In this document: positions 9,426 to 24,400 of the stretch, in pieces
Numbering within the stretch: the stretch's first letter is position 1
How the letters are laid out: each line of letters begins with the position of its first letter
From: Hydractinia symbiolongicarpus
Taxonomy: Eukaryota > Cnidaria > Hydrozoa > Anthoathecata > Hydractiniidae
Reading direction: 5' to 3'
DNA length: 64,000 nt
NCBI RefSeq assembly: GCF_029227915.1
Contig: NC_079883.1
Location: 2,478,001-2,542,000 of the forward strand
Program-made: the position numbers and the translations under genes
The notes under the pieces: model-generated
Told to the model about the DNA's origin: nothing
Databases searched by the model: none
What the model saw: the letters and a program-made list of their open reading frames with translations, nothing else

Positions 9426-12400
9426 CTATAAACAAAAGTAGATGTGGAAGATTAAACAAACACCACTTCTTCCAATCAGATGGAATATTCTACGCGAATA
9501 TATATCGCGTCTCAAAAGATGGATTGAGCAATTGCTGCACAAAAAACTCCTCCTGGTGGAAAAGCAGTCTAACATAGAACCAAGATTAAGTTTATTGCAC
9601 ACGTAGTAATTGCGGTAAACAAAACATTACCTTGGTCTGTTATCTAGGTTCTTGATCTCACGGAGCAGTTTTTCATTTCTCTCCAGCAATTCTACATTTG
9701 GTCTAAAAAAATGGTAAGCCTGTTAACGAAACAATTTTCTAAAATTTCCTCACATACTAAAGCAAAAAATTCTTTTACCTTTTATTCCAGGAAAAGAATC
9801 CTAGTTGATGAAGTAACATCTTTGATACGTGGTATGACGACAAAGGGTCGTAGTAAACAGGTGGATAAACTTCACGCGCGGTTATTCTGAAGAAAGTAAC
9901 AAGAAACAGCGTGGACACACGGAAGAAATTCTGTAGAGTTTAATATGCGCAGCACTCACGCGTCCAAAAAATAAGAGAGTTAAAATATGTTAGACCGTTA
10001 CTGCAGGGTTACTATAGTTTTCTTGAGTTAAAGATTGAGGAGATTTGACGAGCAATTTTTTAAAAAACTTTTTTACGAATTTTTTAAATAGGATGTTATA
10101 CACTTTTTTATTTAACAATGTCGTAGTACATAGGTGAATTCACCTATGTATACACACCATCCGGATAAATTATCTGAGTTCATTACTAACATATTGCTGC
10201 ACGTAGTGTAGTGGGGACCGCGGATCGATTGCGAGGAAGTATGTCGTAGTTTTAAAAAGTTTTCTATTCATCCACACAATTGAGGACGACTTGAAACAAA
10301 ATATTACCGTGCGTCGTGGGCAATTTCGTGAACATAATTCTCTTCCTCGTTGTGTTGTTTTAAAACAGATGTCACTGCAGAGCTTTGAAGCCTCACGTCT
10401 ATCGAATCAGGAACAGGTGCGGGGAAGTTTAATTGTTGATCAGGGAAAAGTAAACATTCAGGACTCGAATGACCAATATAACGAAGCAGCTAAAACAAAA
10501 TTTTTGAAATATTGACAATTTACCAACAATTAATCAACAATTACGTTCCTGTGCAGCAAACTTTGCAGTCTTTGGTCAATGAAATCTCTGCAAAAAAAAT
10601 ACCCGTATGTTCAAAATGGCAACAGTATCGCTACTTGGGGTTAGAAATGCGCGAAATACAGATGGCCGGAATATGCACGAGTGACAAAATTTGATGCCTG
10701 GAATATAAGTTGGTCGTATTGACTTTCTCACATGCTAGCGGTTAGTTATTACTTAGAATCAGTAACTTGCTAGGGTTATTAATTGGGGGCTAATACAGAA
10801 AAACTAAGAAAGAGGTCGTTCGCAAAAAAGGGCGTTTCAATAGGGGCGTGTTACAAAACAATTTTTACCTGGTCGACTCGATCAGCATTAGCATCAACAG
10901 TTTCCCACGTGGGTAGAACGAAAGAAGCACGCGAGCTTAATCTTGTCGCCGACACAGATAAGTTTCGACTGTGTTTACGTACTAAGCTTTGTCGCATGTC
11001 GTCAATAAGATCTAGATCAAAAAATAAAAATAAAACTAATTCGAAACAAATATTTGAAACTCCAACAAAATACTTGGGTTGTCATAAAAACATACCAGTA
11101 TACGGCTCAGAAGTTTTCCCATCAAGCGTGAACACATCAGCAATATCCCAGCAGTGCTTGCCAGATTGATCACGTAGAATAAAACGGCTGACCGTTTTAG
11201 GACCGTAAAAATTTACACCAGCCGTATCTTTTCTCTTGGATAAAAAATAATATATGAATAAAAAGTTGCAAGTTTAAATAAAATGTAATAAACAGAATTG
11301 CACGTGTACATGAACGTTACGAAGTCGACATTTCACCAGAGATAATAAACTAATACTCACAGTCAATGGCAACTCCACTACCGACAATACAGTTGTGTCG
11401 TCCAGGAGAATGAACTGTAGAAATAAAAAGTTTGGAAAAGTCAACTTCATGCGAACCTTTTCTTAATCAAAGTTATAGCATTCACTTTTATCAGTTGTTT
11501 AAATTTATTTTTCTCATCTTGCCAACACAGCGCTAGGACACCCAATACTGCACTACGCAACGTCAAAGTTGTTATACAAATAAAAAAGTCGAAGTATTTT
11601 CACGGAATATAATCCATCAGTGAAAGAATGGGTCCCCAAATTGTGTCCTTGCTTCCGTGGATCCGTGTTTATTATAAGTCCACAAATTAGGCGTCGAGAA
11701 AACAATTTAACACTCCCTTTCTATAGTTAAGATGTTGAAATTATTACCATCCAAAAAAACATTGGAATTAACTCCTAGTACTCAAACGCTCAGATCCTTG
11801 TATCATAATTATGTTTAAACAATAGAACCCAATTATCGTAGAGCCAATCACTGATGTCAAAGAAGTGCTCATGAGAAACCATAAAAATCCATTCTGATGG
11901 ACAAAAAAAAAATCGTAAAAATTTTGGGGTTTATGGAAAAATCATTCACAGTTTGTTCAAGAATATGAATACCTATAATTATTGCTTTCTCTTGAAAACG
12001 ATGTATATCTTACTTGGACATTGTGACTCTCCAATAACATAGTGTCGTCAACGCTTTCGCCGCCATCATGATCCTCACTCTCCAGTATGAGACTGCTTGG
12101 TTGAACAGCGCCAGTATCGAATGGAAAATGTTGGTAATAATTTAATATTTGGCTGATGCCCTAAAAAATAAAAATAAATAAATAAATAACGAGAAAGATT
12201 GCTGATGTGCATTGAAAGGAAACCTTAATTTAGTAACAGTACAAAAGTAGAAAATGCTCTTCCTAGTAGACACAGAAAAGACCCTTCCGGTCAAGATTTC
12301 AATTGCAAGCTATGCATTCTTGGTCTAACAAGCAAAAAGTAGTACCCAGTGTTAAAAATAAATACGTTAATGCAGCCGTCATGTCATGGTTTTTTTATAT

Positions 12401-15400
12401 ACCTTATCGAGTCTGTCGAAAAAAAAACACAGTCAAAATTTTTGGCAGGCGAAAAAAGTTTATTTAACTGATTCTTGGACTCAGCTGAACTTAGCAAACG
12501 CTCTTATCGGTTTTATTTCTTAGACCTCAAGGATAAATATTCAACGTTAATCATGTTAACATCACGACAGAAAATTCACACCTACAGGTGTCATCATGTA
12601 TATGAATATCAATTCAATATAAACTTACATAGTTTGCAGTCAATGGTAGGACATTATCATCACCATCAACAGTATCACTGTACAAGAAATCTATGAGAGA
12701 CAATATACTTTTCTTAGCTTTCACAACATATCTACTAAGACAATTTGTTGAAGTTTAATAACCTACCATCATCATCAGTTATACCATGTGGGTCGTCCAT
12801 ACTCAAATCGTTGTGTACACGCGCGAGTCGTATTGGCCGGTTTTCACCAACAAAGAGCTGATTGATGTTTAATGATCGCCGTCTGTCCAAACTCAGTCTT
12901 TCGACTTTATCTTTAGAGCATTTTTTAAAGATCTATTAAAAAATCAAGAAATGGATCTTTTTAAGAACAGCAGTAAAAAATCATGTTTGGTGACAAGTAA
13001 ATTCGAACATTTTTTCAGGATGTATAATAAATTTCTAGATTTTTAGATGCATTTTTCAGCCTCGTTTACATTTAATAATTAAATTTCAGAACCGTAATAA
13101 GGTAAAAACGATACCAGTTAAAAACCATACTTAAAATTATTCAGTAAATTTTAAACTTATTAAACTTGTGTTCTTTGATGAAGTATGAATTTACAAACAT
13201 TAATATTATAAGTGAGCCAAACTATAAAAGTTACCACAAGAACCAAATGACGTTGAGGGATTCTTGCTAGGGTTTGAAATTATAGAGACACTAGTCGGTG
13301 GCCCACAGAAAAACCTACGGGTTCGCCCGTTTTTTTATACCGCATTACGTGCGTCTCGCTATTTGCGATACCATTTTGCGTGACAGACAGACGTATACGG
13401 GTTTTATAATATAGCTAATTAAAACTTCACTGTATATACTACCTTCATAGCTAAGCCGAGATAAGTGAGATTTTCATCATGATCTGTTCGGCTTCTTAAT
13501 AGAACCTCACAAGGCATCACCATTATCCAGTCAAGCAGACAAAGCAATAATTTGCTAATGTACTAAAAAGGAAAAAAAAATGAGAAAAACAACAAGGAGA
13601 TTGTCATGTTGAAACTCTTACATAAGACAATACTAATTTTAAGCGCACATTATATTTCATTACTTTTGTTCATATTCTATTTTACAGTTTGTCTCATATC
13701 CTTTTTTATGGGGAGTTAATGGGCTCCAATCAACAACAACAACAAAAACAACAATAACAAAATTAACAACAACAACAACAACACAAACAAACAAAATCAA
13801 CAAAAGTAGTTTAGTGACAAAACATTCTGTTGGAAATCATTAGGTTTCAAATTAACAGCGTTTGAATGTGCTGTTACCTGAAGCCATTTAATAACTGCAA
13901 ATTGGTTTGTTTGAATAACAATGTGTGGTACATTGTCATACGTGAATATCGCATAAGAACGTGCTGATAGCTTTACAATACAATACTTCACTTATTTTCT
14001 GTTCATAATTTCTTTTTTCTAATAGTTCATCCATAGTTCATCCAACGATGGTCGATGGCAATATTACTCACCAAATTGTTTCAACAAATATTGAAAAAAA
14101 ATCTGTCCTTTCTAGCTGAATGGCTCCTACCTCTGGAGATTCTTCTGGAGGAAGATCTGATGTGCTTGACTTTTGAGTTGCTTGGATGTGTAAAGTCACG
14201 TGACAGATAGCCTAATGTAAATAATTACGAACAATTAAGCTTGACTATTTCTTAAACCAAATGAACATTCCAAAGTCATTCTTGAATATTGTAGATATAA
14301 GTTATTAAGATGTAAAGCTGTTAACCAGTGGAAAACTCCACGAGAATTTATTAGTTGCAAATTTGGGGTATTGCTATTTTGTGAATCTCTAGCACTAAAT
14401 AGTGATTTTTTTTCTGCAGGAAGGGGCAACAGCAGAATCGATAAAAATAAAGCATTTACTTTTTTGTGCATAATTATTTGGTGGCTACCATAGCATGAGT
14501 TATTGAGGCGAAGCGAACATACAGACAGAGCGACGGCTGTAATTATAGAGATTTTAATAAATTGATATCTCAATTATCCAAACCACTCAAAAACAGTTCA
14601 AATGATCCAAAATGTTTTATTGATCAAATTTTTTGCAAATTCTTAGAGCAAATCTGCAAAAAAAAGGGAGTAATCAAGGAAGTACTTAACATGCATAACA
14701 ACGCAAAACAATTGCAATTCCGTACAAATCATCACAAATTATCGTGTAAAAAACACAGCAACAACATACAAAAATATTTTCACCTCCACAATCTTCAAGG
14801 GCAGGTCTTTATCAAAAGCTTCAATGTAATCGTAGTAGAATGTTAAAGACCAAAGCACATCTAACGCTACTGTTGAAACAACCTGACTGTGAAACTAAAA
14901 AAAAATGAAGTTAGTCCCTATATTAGTTCTCAATACAGTGAAACCAAGGTAAACTGTTGTTCAAAAAAATTATGATAAATATAGAAAAAAATAACACATT
15001 ATTAAATGTATACATTGCAACAAATTTAATATCAACGACACGTCTCCTTACTTCTAGAGAACTTATCAGCAAGGCAAGGCAATCATATATCCTTTGATGG
15101 CCACCCAAATGTACCAGTGATTCAGTTATAAACAAACCAAGACTGTTCAATGCAACACACCTGTAATACAAACAGTCAGAGATATCATTCTAACAGAAAT
15201 ATAAAAAAGTCCTACAAACTATGGAATTTATGTAATTACCTGGCTCTGCAGGAAGGATCATTTTTAGCTGATTTCAATATTGGTATTAAAATCTTCTCCT
15301 ACAAATTCACATAACAATGTATATCATGAAGTTTCCTCACTACACCCAACAAACGCTTGTTCTATACATCAAAAATTAGGGACATTACGAAAGGGCACAA

Positions 15401-18400
15401 CAACGACCTATCCCACAAATCCAGCACAAGGGCACCTATGTATCGAGGTGATTTCACTATATTTAAATTGAGTCAGAACAATGCATACCAAAAATAGAAA
15501 AAATATTGTTGTACACAATAAAAATAAAAATAAATGCAAAGCAACCTAGGGTAAGAAACGAAAATTGTATTGTGAATTGTGTGAATATCTGAGTGTTTCA
15601 GTTATTGCTTAGTAACATTATGAACATAATATTTGCTTGTTTTGTGCCAAGTTTTTGCTATTTTTTTTTCATTAACATTATTTAAGAGTGTAAAAGTATT
15701 TTTTTATATTTTTTTAAAAACATAGATTTCTTTGTTTTCATCAATGTTGTTAAGAGAAATAGTATTGCATAATACTATTTCATAATACTATCATGGCGGA
15801 AGAGAAAAGCCCTATTGCAAAAGAAAATGCCCAAACACTACGGTACAAAGTAACCTGAGCCTCTGCCAGGTTTCAATTACATTGCCAACTCATGATAACT
15901 TTACATCTCTTGCAAGGTAAAGTATTATAAAGTAAATAAAAAAACCAAACAGAATCTTGCAACAGCCATTATGTACAAAACTTAATAAAACAAACCCTCA
16001 ATTCTTTTCCAAGCAAAGGAGCATTCGTTTCGTGGTTACGAATGCCTGGCTGATAGATATTTAGACTAGGATATGCACCAGGTAAACATATCATGGAACC
16101 AAGGAGTGATATTGCTTCTTTTCTTGGGTGCTTAAAGAGAAAGGTGAGGCATTACGTAGATGTTTTGATGAAAAAATTGATGATGAGGAAAATTGATCTA
16201 ATGCAAAACTGCTCATTTTTCTAAATACATACCGTCATGTATTGTGTTGATATAACAGTTGTGGCTGCGTTTACAAAGTCCAGCAAAAGACAAGATGAAC
16301 TTGAAAATTCAAGTGCAAAAAACAAAGAGCACTGACTGATAATGGCATTGATAACTTCCTAAATTAAACAATAAATTTTATAACCATGCTACATATGCAG
16401 GGAGATTTGCCAGAGTGCAAGATTGCAATTTTCATTTCGGCTCAGTGCAGAAAAGATATACGTAACAAAAACTGACATATCTGTAAAAGCTATAGGCTTG
16501 TGTCATATGGTCTTGAATTTTCGTTCTTAAAAAGCTTTGCTTCAAAATAATACATTAGATTTAAAAAGGTTTCCTTAATGCTTCTTTAGAGATTTTTGAT
16601 ATTTCTAAACACTATATATACAATTTGCATCTCTACTTCTCCACTAGCATTGGCTAAGATCATAGCTAATGAAAACATGTTACACGCTTTTTGTTTGATA
16701 AGCAATATCTTATAAGCAACAAGAGGCTCAAATGTTTACGCAATAGCCAGTGTGAAGTAAGTTAAAAAAAGAAAACTATCGAACAACAGGGGCTTTAAAA
16801 AACGACAGTTTCCTGGATTTTCCTTGTTCTAAAAGTCATAAAGTTCTATGAGACGTGATTAAATGGAAGGTTTAGTTTGATTGGGACCCTGGCCCAACTG
16901 AACATGGCACCACGTGAAAAAGTTAAACAAGTTTTAATAGTGGACAAGTTAGCAACATTTGAGACTGTCACAATATACTTAAGCAACATAGAGACCATTC
17001 AGAGGAACACAAAAATAAAAAATGGCAATTTTAACAAAAAATTTGAGGGGTTTTCCTCATACTGATAAAATAATGATTCTATTCGATGCTAGATGCACGC
17101 ACCTGATCTGACCCAGTTAAACCATTGTGGATTAAACGAAAAAAATTAATCATGTGATCTAGAGATGGCAACAGACCATGATTTTTCATCGTCATCATAC
17201 ACATGAGCTTATATGCCAGGACTTTGCCTTGTTTGTGTCCACTCTCCAAAGACATTGCCTATAGATAAAAAAGTGAAAGAATACAACTGCTATGCTCACA
17301 ATCACAAGAGTGCACTTTACTGATCAAATACTGAACATACAAAGAAGATGTCTGCTTTGTATGTTCAGTTTGTGTAATAATAAAAAATATTTCTTAGTTC
17401 TTAAACAACTGAACATTTTATGGAATATAAGAATAACACGTGCCTTCAGGAGACTCTAGTCAGGCAACGCTCACACCCTTTATTATTATTATTACTATTA
17501 TCCCCAATATTTGTACAGGATATAGCCACTTCACTTTTATCAATGTGGGTCCTGTGTTCAGAATGTATACATTAGGTATACACCGGCAATACCTACCCAA
17601 TTTCCCTCACATGGCATGGGTTGACTCGTAGCTGTAGTAAAGGCACTTGCTAAATTATAAAAGGAGTCGGGACACAATTGTGCAGGGTAACTTTAAAAAC
17701 AATCGGTAAGCACATTATATCACTATTGCTTGGTTTTAAAAATGATATATTAAAATTATAAACAGTTTTATTTTTGGGAAAACTAAACAAATGTCATGGA
17801 TATACATTCTCAAAAGAAAACATGCAAATCATATTGCACATTTAAACAATCTTATACAGTACAAAAGGAATTACAGATCGAGAAGTTGAAACCACTGTAC
17901 TGTACAAAAGGTTGCAATCATTTTTTCTTTTATGGATTGATAAAATTTCTAATTTTTTAAATACATAATTTTAAACACCACAAGCATCAGTTCATTACAT
18001 CCATAGTAAGATTTTTAAAATGTTAATACATGTATGTGGATTCCAAAACATTTAGTTTTAATTTGGTTACTGATTTGTGAAATTAGACACATATCCTTTA
18101 CCACTTAAGCATTTCTGTATTCCCCCTTTTACATAAAAAATAGAACTCAGCAAACAATTATTTAATTTTTTTTATCTTGAAATTAGAAACGATTTTCTTT
18201 CATTTATAAGTACCTCAACTTGAAAACACTGAAACAAAATAGGATGAAAAATTAACTTTATATATCTTCTATATATCTTCTATCTACATGGACAAAAAAA
18301 TCAAGATAGTTGAAAAATTTCCGAGAGCTCAGTATCCAGTGCACTTTACTGAGAACTTTTCCAATGCATCCAAAACATTTCATCTGTCAAAATTATAACA

Positions 18401-21400
18401 ATAATGTTAGCTGTCTTACCTGAAAACACCATGTTGAGCAAAAGTATAATGGTGGAGACAAAGGTGGAAGTGGTGGAGTAGATTTATTGTCTATGCTCAC
18501 ACCTTGGTTTCTTCTGATCTGCAAAACAATAAAACACATGAACATTAAGAAACAAATTTATAGTTCGTTTAGTATGTTTGATATGCGAAAATGAGCAACA
18601 AATATTGTTCTTTAAGTCCTTTAAAGCAAACACTTTTTTTATTTCTAATAAAAAAAATCTAAATCTAAATATATAGGCATAAAACATAAAAAAATTAGTA
18701 AGCACATGTGCATTTCTTAATTCATTACAGGAATGACCAAGCTCTATTTCCATGCAACCTTAATGTAAGAATGTCTGATAATACATGAACATGATTTAAT
18801 AGAAAAACTACATTTTTTATTCCCCTAATTAAAATTATCTCATACTGGAAACTTAATGATGAATGTTAATGAGTTTTAAAATCTTAATTGAGATACAAAA
18901 TGTCAGTTTGTTTCAAACTTACTGTTTCAAGCATTTCCCATAGTTGTATTAAATGCTTAAAGACCATGGCGTGCACCTCAGCATCTTTGATATCATTCAC
19001 ATTTCCCAATATACCCAGGATGCGCTTCCATAAAATTACAGAGGATAAAGGAGTCCAGCCTTCAACTTTGCCACCTTCAATAACACTAAATATTTTATGG
19101 TCTTGCAATGTTTTGTCTGCTTCTTCTTGTTTCTTCTGGTTGTCTGATAAGCTGCAATCTACAAAAACATGATTCTTATCCTAAACTAGTTGTTAGACTG
19201 TGGGAAATCCACATAAATCATTAAAATTCTCAGGTTTATTATTCTGTCCAAAAATATTTGTATTGTGTATTCTTAACAGGAAATCAGCTTGCGTTACAAA
19301 TAAAATAAGGGTATTGATATAAGAGAAACAGTAATATTTTTAATGAAGAAGAGTTGTTCTTTTTATCTAGGATAGCATATCTAAACATATCGCTTCACTT
19401 GTTCAGCCAGGTCAAAATCAGTAATTTTAGGGTCTGTGCTATTTTGAAAGTTGTTTATATGCTTTTAAAGTCTAAGATAAATAACATTTCCGATCTTTGT
19501 ATTTTAAATGAAATTCCCTTCACTTACCATCTGTAAAGCGTACATGACTTGTCGTTTCTACACCCTGAGAATTTGCAATATCTTCATCTTCAGAGGCTTC
19601 AGCAATATTATCTTGGGAAATACTCCCTGCCGATTTCAGTTCATTGAAGCTTTCGTTATCAATCAACGTAAACATATGACTATCAATACTCTGAGCATCC
19701 AATGACTTTTTTGAAGCAGGATCCAATGCAAAATTGATGAGGTCATGGTCAGAACATATAGATACTTGAGCAGAGAGAGTTTCATGTCCTCTCAGTGGCT
19801 CTTCTGAATGGCTGGTTGAATCACTGCATATTGATGCAACGTAAGACTCTATCTCGCATTTTTCTTCGCTATAGTTTGAAGGCTTTATTATTGATCTTGC
19901 AGTAACCACCTCATCGAGATTCTCTTCTTGGGACTCGTATTCGTCAGCTAAAAGATTTTGGCTCGATTCATTTAGGTAGGTATTAATAGTACCAAGACTT
20001 TGTGAATTTTCACTGTTACAGTCCTCTAGTGTTTTGTACATTATCAAGCCGTTGCTTTCAGATTCAGAGTCACTAGAGTTCTGAACATTTACTTTAGGTG
20101 CATGTGCAAATGGTGCATGTGCAAGTGCTTCCTTTAACGTCCCGTAATTGCCATGAAAGGAGTGCGTAAAAACACTGTTTGTATCGCTGGTTACACTGTC
20201 AAAACTTGATATGTTGTCTGCTATTTCGGCAAGTGTTTTCTTGTCTATTAAAGAATTAAAAATATAATTGGAGATTGTGTTGAAAAGTGTGTGTGTGTTG
20301 TTGTTGTTAGGTAAGTGTATGAATCAAAATCAGTAATCCTCAAAACTATAAAACGTAATGCTGTAAAACAGACAGCAGTAGGGCCAGTATTAAAGTGCTT
20401 TTTTAAGCATTTCAACCAAATTGGCTTATTCTAACAATTAGAGCACTCAACAGGCATTACAAATTTTAAGGAATAAACAAAATTCCTAAATAAAAGGAAG
20501 ATAATGTGCGTGATAACTTTCCTTACTCGCCCCTTCAAGGTAATAGTGCTTACAACTTACCTTTATTTTCCTTTTGAATTACTTCATCTGTTTTTAGTGT
20601 CATTAATGCAGGCTCTGAATTGGGAACATGCATGTGAGTTTGAGTATCACTCATTGAACTTTCACTTAAAATTGAAACAACATGCTGTTTTTGCATTGAT
20701 GTATGTTTTATCCCAGGCTCTGATGCAGATCGTGGCATGAATGTAGGATTCTGCAGGGGTTTCAATGTCACAACTTCTGCTGCCGGCTGGTTGGTTCTTT
20801 GCTCTAAATTAACTTGATTCTGTGTTTGAAACTGGCTCCATCCTCGTGTAAAAGATTGGTTACGCTCTTCTGGTGAACCATCTGAAGCCTTTCTTTGCTT
20901 ATCTTTCTTTATTTTACCTCTCTCAGTTTGTTTTTCCAAAGGAGGGTCTTGCAGGTCAATGCCATACACAGTTCGCCCCATAACCCTGGTTAATGTTTCC
21001 ATGGTTCCCTTTAAAATGAGAGCAGGGATGTAATTCTGTTTACAAAAATTTTAGAAATTAGCCACTCTCCTTAGTAGAATGTTATGAACTGTAGTAGGTT
21101 AGTATCCACTATAAACCAGATCATTGCAGTACGAGCCAAAATATTTTATGCAGAATAAATGGAACAAAAGCTCTGGAATTTGACACAGTATATTCCTTAA
21201 ATATCAGTTCTACTTCCAATTATTCTTAACTTTTTACTCAAAAATTGATCCAATTTTAAATTTAGGTGACAGAATAAGACATAAAAAACTTACAGCCCAT
21301 TCTTTGACCAATTCTTGCCAGCTAGAAAAAGTTGTACCAACACGAAGTAGTTCATCCCATAAGTCTGAAGTTAGGTATACCTGCAAGCTGGCTCTTATCC

Positions 21401-24400
21401 ACGTCACAAATAAGGTCTACCAAGAAAACAGTTTGTAGTCAAAAATTAACTACTTCATGAAGAAATCTTTTATGGAAAGAATATTTATGGTTCTATAATA
21501 ATAATTTCTGGTATCTTTCTGTCATTTAAAGATGGTAATTGTAAGTTCTGACAGGTAAATTCTTGTTGTCACTCACATTCACTAATGTTCCGAGGACTAA
21601 AAGCTAGTTTAGTAAATATCGGTTGAACATTTACAAAAAGCCTTTTACATAAGCCATCTGCGAAATAAAAATGTTAGCTTTTTCTTCTCATTACTTTTAA
21701 CATGGTTAAAAAAGAATATCATCTTTACTTAAATATATTCAATTTAATTAAAGGCCAAGTAAAAACATAATTAAATTTGTTCTTTTATCACTATAGAAAG
21801 ATCTTAATAATTGAAATAATTTAATATCTGCATAATAATTTTATCCTCTTCATTAAAATTACAGAACAACATACCTGGAGTAAATAACTTGCTAACTGGC
21901 CACCAATAGTTGCATGTCTGGGTGTTGGAGGTCGACTAGTGAGTATGTGGTCAGCAATTTTTAACAACACAATGAGTAGCTGTCTCCTAAAAATAATATG
22001 CATTATTTAAACAGAATTAATAATAGCAGAGTTAATGGGTTAGGGTTAAGAATTTTAGCATGTGAAAGTTATCCATTAACAACAAAGAAAGAGAGACAAA
22101 CCATGTAAGTGAGTCTAGACGCATTGCTAGAACAATACTACGGTACATTTTCATGATTCTTTTGCATATGTCAGTCTAGAACGGAAAGGTCAGTATTTAA
22201 GCCCTGATTAAAATCATTTATTATGATAAATCAGCCAACAAATAAGTAAGAAAAGTTTTAAAAACACATGTTAAAATTTTATTTGTAATTTATAAAGTAG
22301 CACGAAGCTTTTCGTAACTGAGTTACATTTTTAAGTGATAAAAATATCCTAAGCTAAAAACCTTTATACAAAATATCTACAATAAAATAATTAATTGATT
22401 TAATTAACAGTAGAACATTTTAATTAAATCAATTAATTATTTTATTGTAGATATTTTGTATAAAGGTGTTTAGCTTAGGATATTTTTATCACTTGAAAAT
22501 GTAACTCAGTTACGAAATAAAATTTTAACATGTGTTTTTAAAACTTTTCTTATTAAAATCATTTATCTTTTAGCAAAAAAGTTAAACTGAAATGTCCTAA
22601 AGTTTTTTTCAATATTGCTTCAGCAGTATAAAAAGTAAACATTGTTTTCTTACATGTTTTGACATGCTTTCTTTTGTTGGCTTCATAAAAAACACTTGTG
22701 CTGTGATACCAATGAAAAGACGAACGTTGGGTTGGAACCCTGCTCGAACATGTTGCACAGGAAGATTTGAAAAGAAAACTTGTTCGCAGCTTGTTACAGC
22801 CTCCTTATATGATGGTGTTCGTAGTAAAGGCGAGTTGTCAGCACAGTTTCGTGGATCAGGAGCACCTGGTTCTAGCTCGGGATTTTTAGGCTCCAACATA
22901 AAGAGTGGTCTGTCTTGAATCTAAAGGTTGGTTTCTAATGAAGTCAGTAATTGCTATGCAGCAGTTGATGGACAACTGCTGTGTGACTGTTGTACAGCGG
23001 TTGCTAAATACTTTTTATGCCACTAAGACTTTATTTATTCTTTTTTACAAAAGACCTCTATATACATCAACAAAAACAACAAATCAACATTAGACATAAA
23101 ATTGGAAATATTATTTTCATTGTGTTTAATTTACCTTGAAAATCCATTCTCTATATACCAGTAATACAAGCTCCATAACATCAGTACATGATAATGGCAT
23201 TAAGAAACTCTATGAAACAAAGTCAACAGAATAAAATAGATGGTATCTGTTCCTTTGTTCTAACATTTACAGCTATCCAACTGCCTACCTGCCGAAAAAC
23301 CTCATGTACAGCCAGAACATTTTCTTGTGTAGAGGAAAAAACAGCTCGGACAATATCAGCTGCTTCACACAATAACTCATACTGTTTACTTCGTGTTGCT
23401 GGTGATGACTCATCACTCGATGCACTTGTTTTTGACACATCTTCTGATATTGGTTGTAGTTCAGTGGATTCTTGAGCAGCTAAGCTGCCTGAATCAATAG
23501 ATTTAGAATCTGTACTTGTTTTGTTTTTACGTTTAAATCGTATTGCAAAAGCAATTAACCAACGTAAAACAGCACATTGGCAAAGCATACTAATAGATGA
23601 AGGCTGCTGGCCTAGGCTGCCTCTCTGGTATATTTTCCCTTCTTCGAGAATACTTGTTTCATCTGTGATAGGAACATGTATTATATCTAAAAAAAATAAA
23701 AAAATAAAAAAACAGGGAATTATTTCTTGTGAGTTGCAAAACAGAAAATAACTTGCATCCTCAACTTGGGTTATTATTGGGAGATTAAGATAAGTTTTTC
23801 ATTGAAGACGTTGAATTATAGGTTATACATATTTACACAATTTGAACTTTAGTTTTCAAACGATGCAAAAAGCTCTTATTTTCGGGACATATTACCTGGC
23901 AGATGGGAATCTTCTCACAAATACTAAACAAATGCTTGCACTGGCCTTAAGAGTTAACTATATGTATAAAAACCAATTTCAACTTACAAATCAGGTTTAA
24001 ACTACTTTACCTTGTGCAAAAATTAAAAAATTTATTATAAGATAGCACTTTTGATGGTTAAAAGAAAAATTTTTAGCATTGAGCATTATTATATAAACTT
24101 TGTACATTACACTTAAAGAGCTTAAAAAACGCCCCCTTGGTTGTTACTAAGGTTATAATTCCCGTACTATTCCATCACAAATTTCCCTTTTGATTATATT
24201 GCACTTATCCAAATTTATAAAAATGGTCTTAATTGTATATTTATTTTATTTTTATATTTTTGGCTGTCAGATATATTTCTTTTGCTAAAACTTGATTTTT
24301 TATAACTTTTCTACTCCTCTCTGCAAAGGTTTTTTTCCCTGAAAATTAGAACAACGAACAAAACACAGTTAAACCTGATAGACAAACTTTTCATTATTTG

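Noticed and set aside
17330-17369. miRNA precursor
   Set aside because: The 15-bp stem with a 10-nt loop is too short for a typical precursor.
22664-22918. 84-residue plus-strand open frame
   Set aside because: It is the antisense shadow of RalGAP-alpha exon 11, which has family resemblance and splice sites on the minus strand. Likewise 23,188-23,475 is antisense to exon 9.
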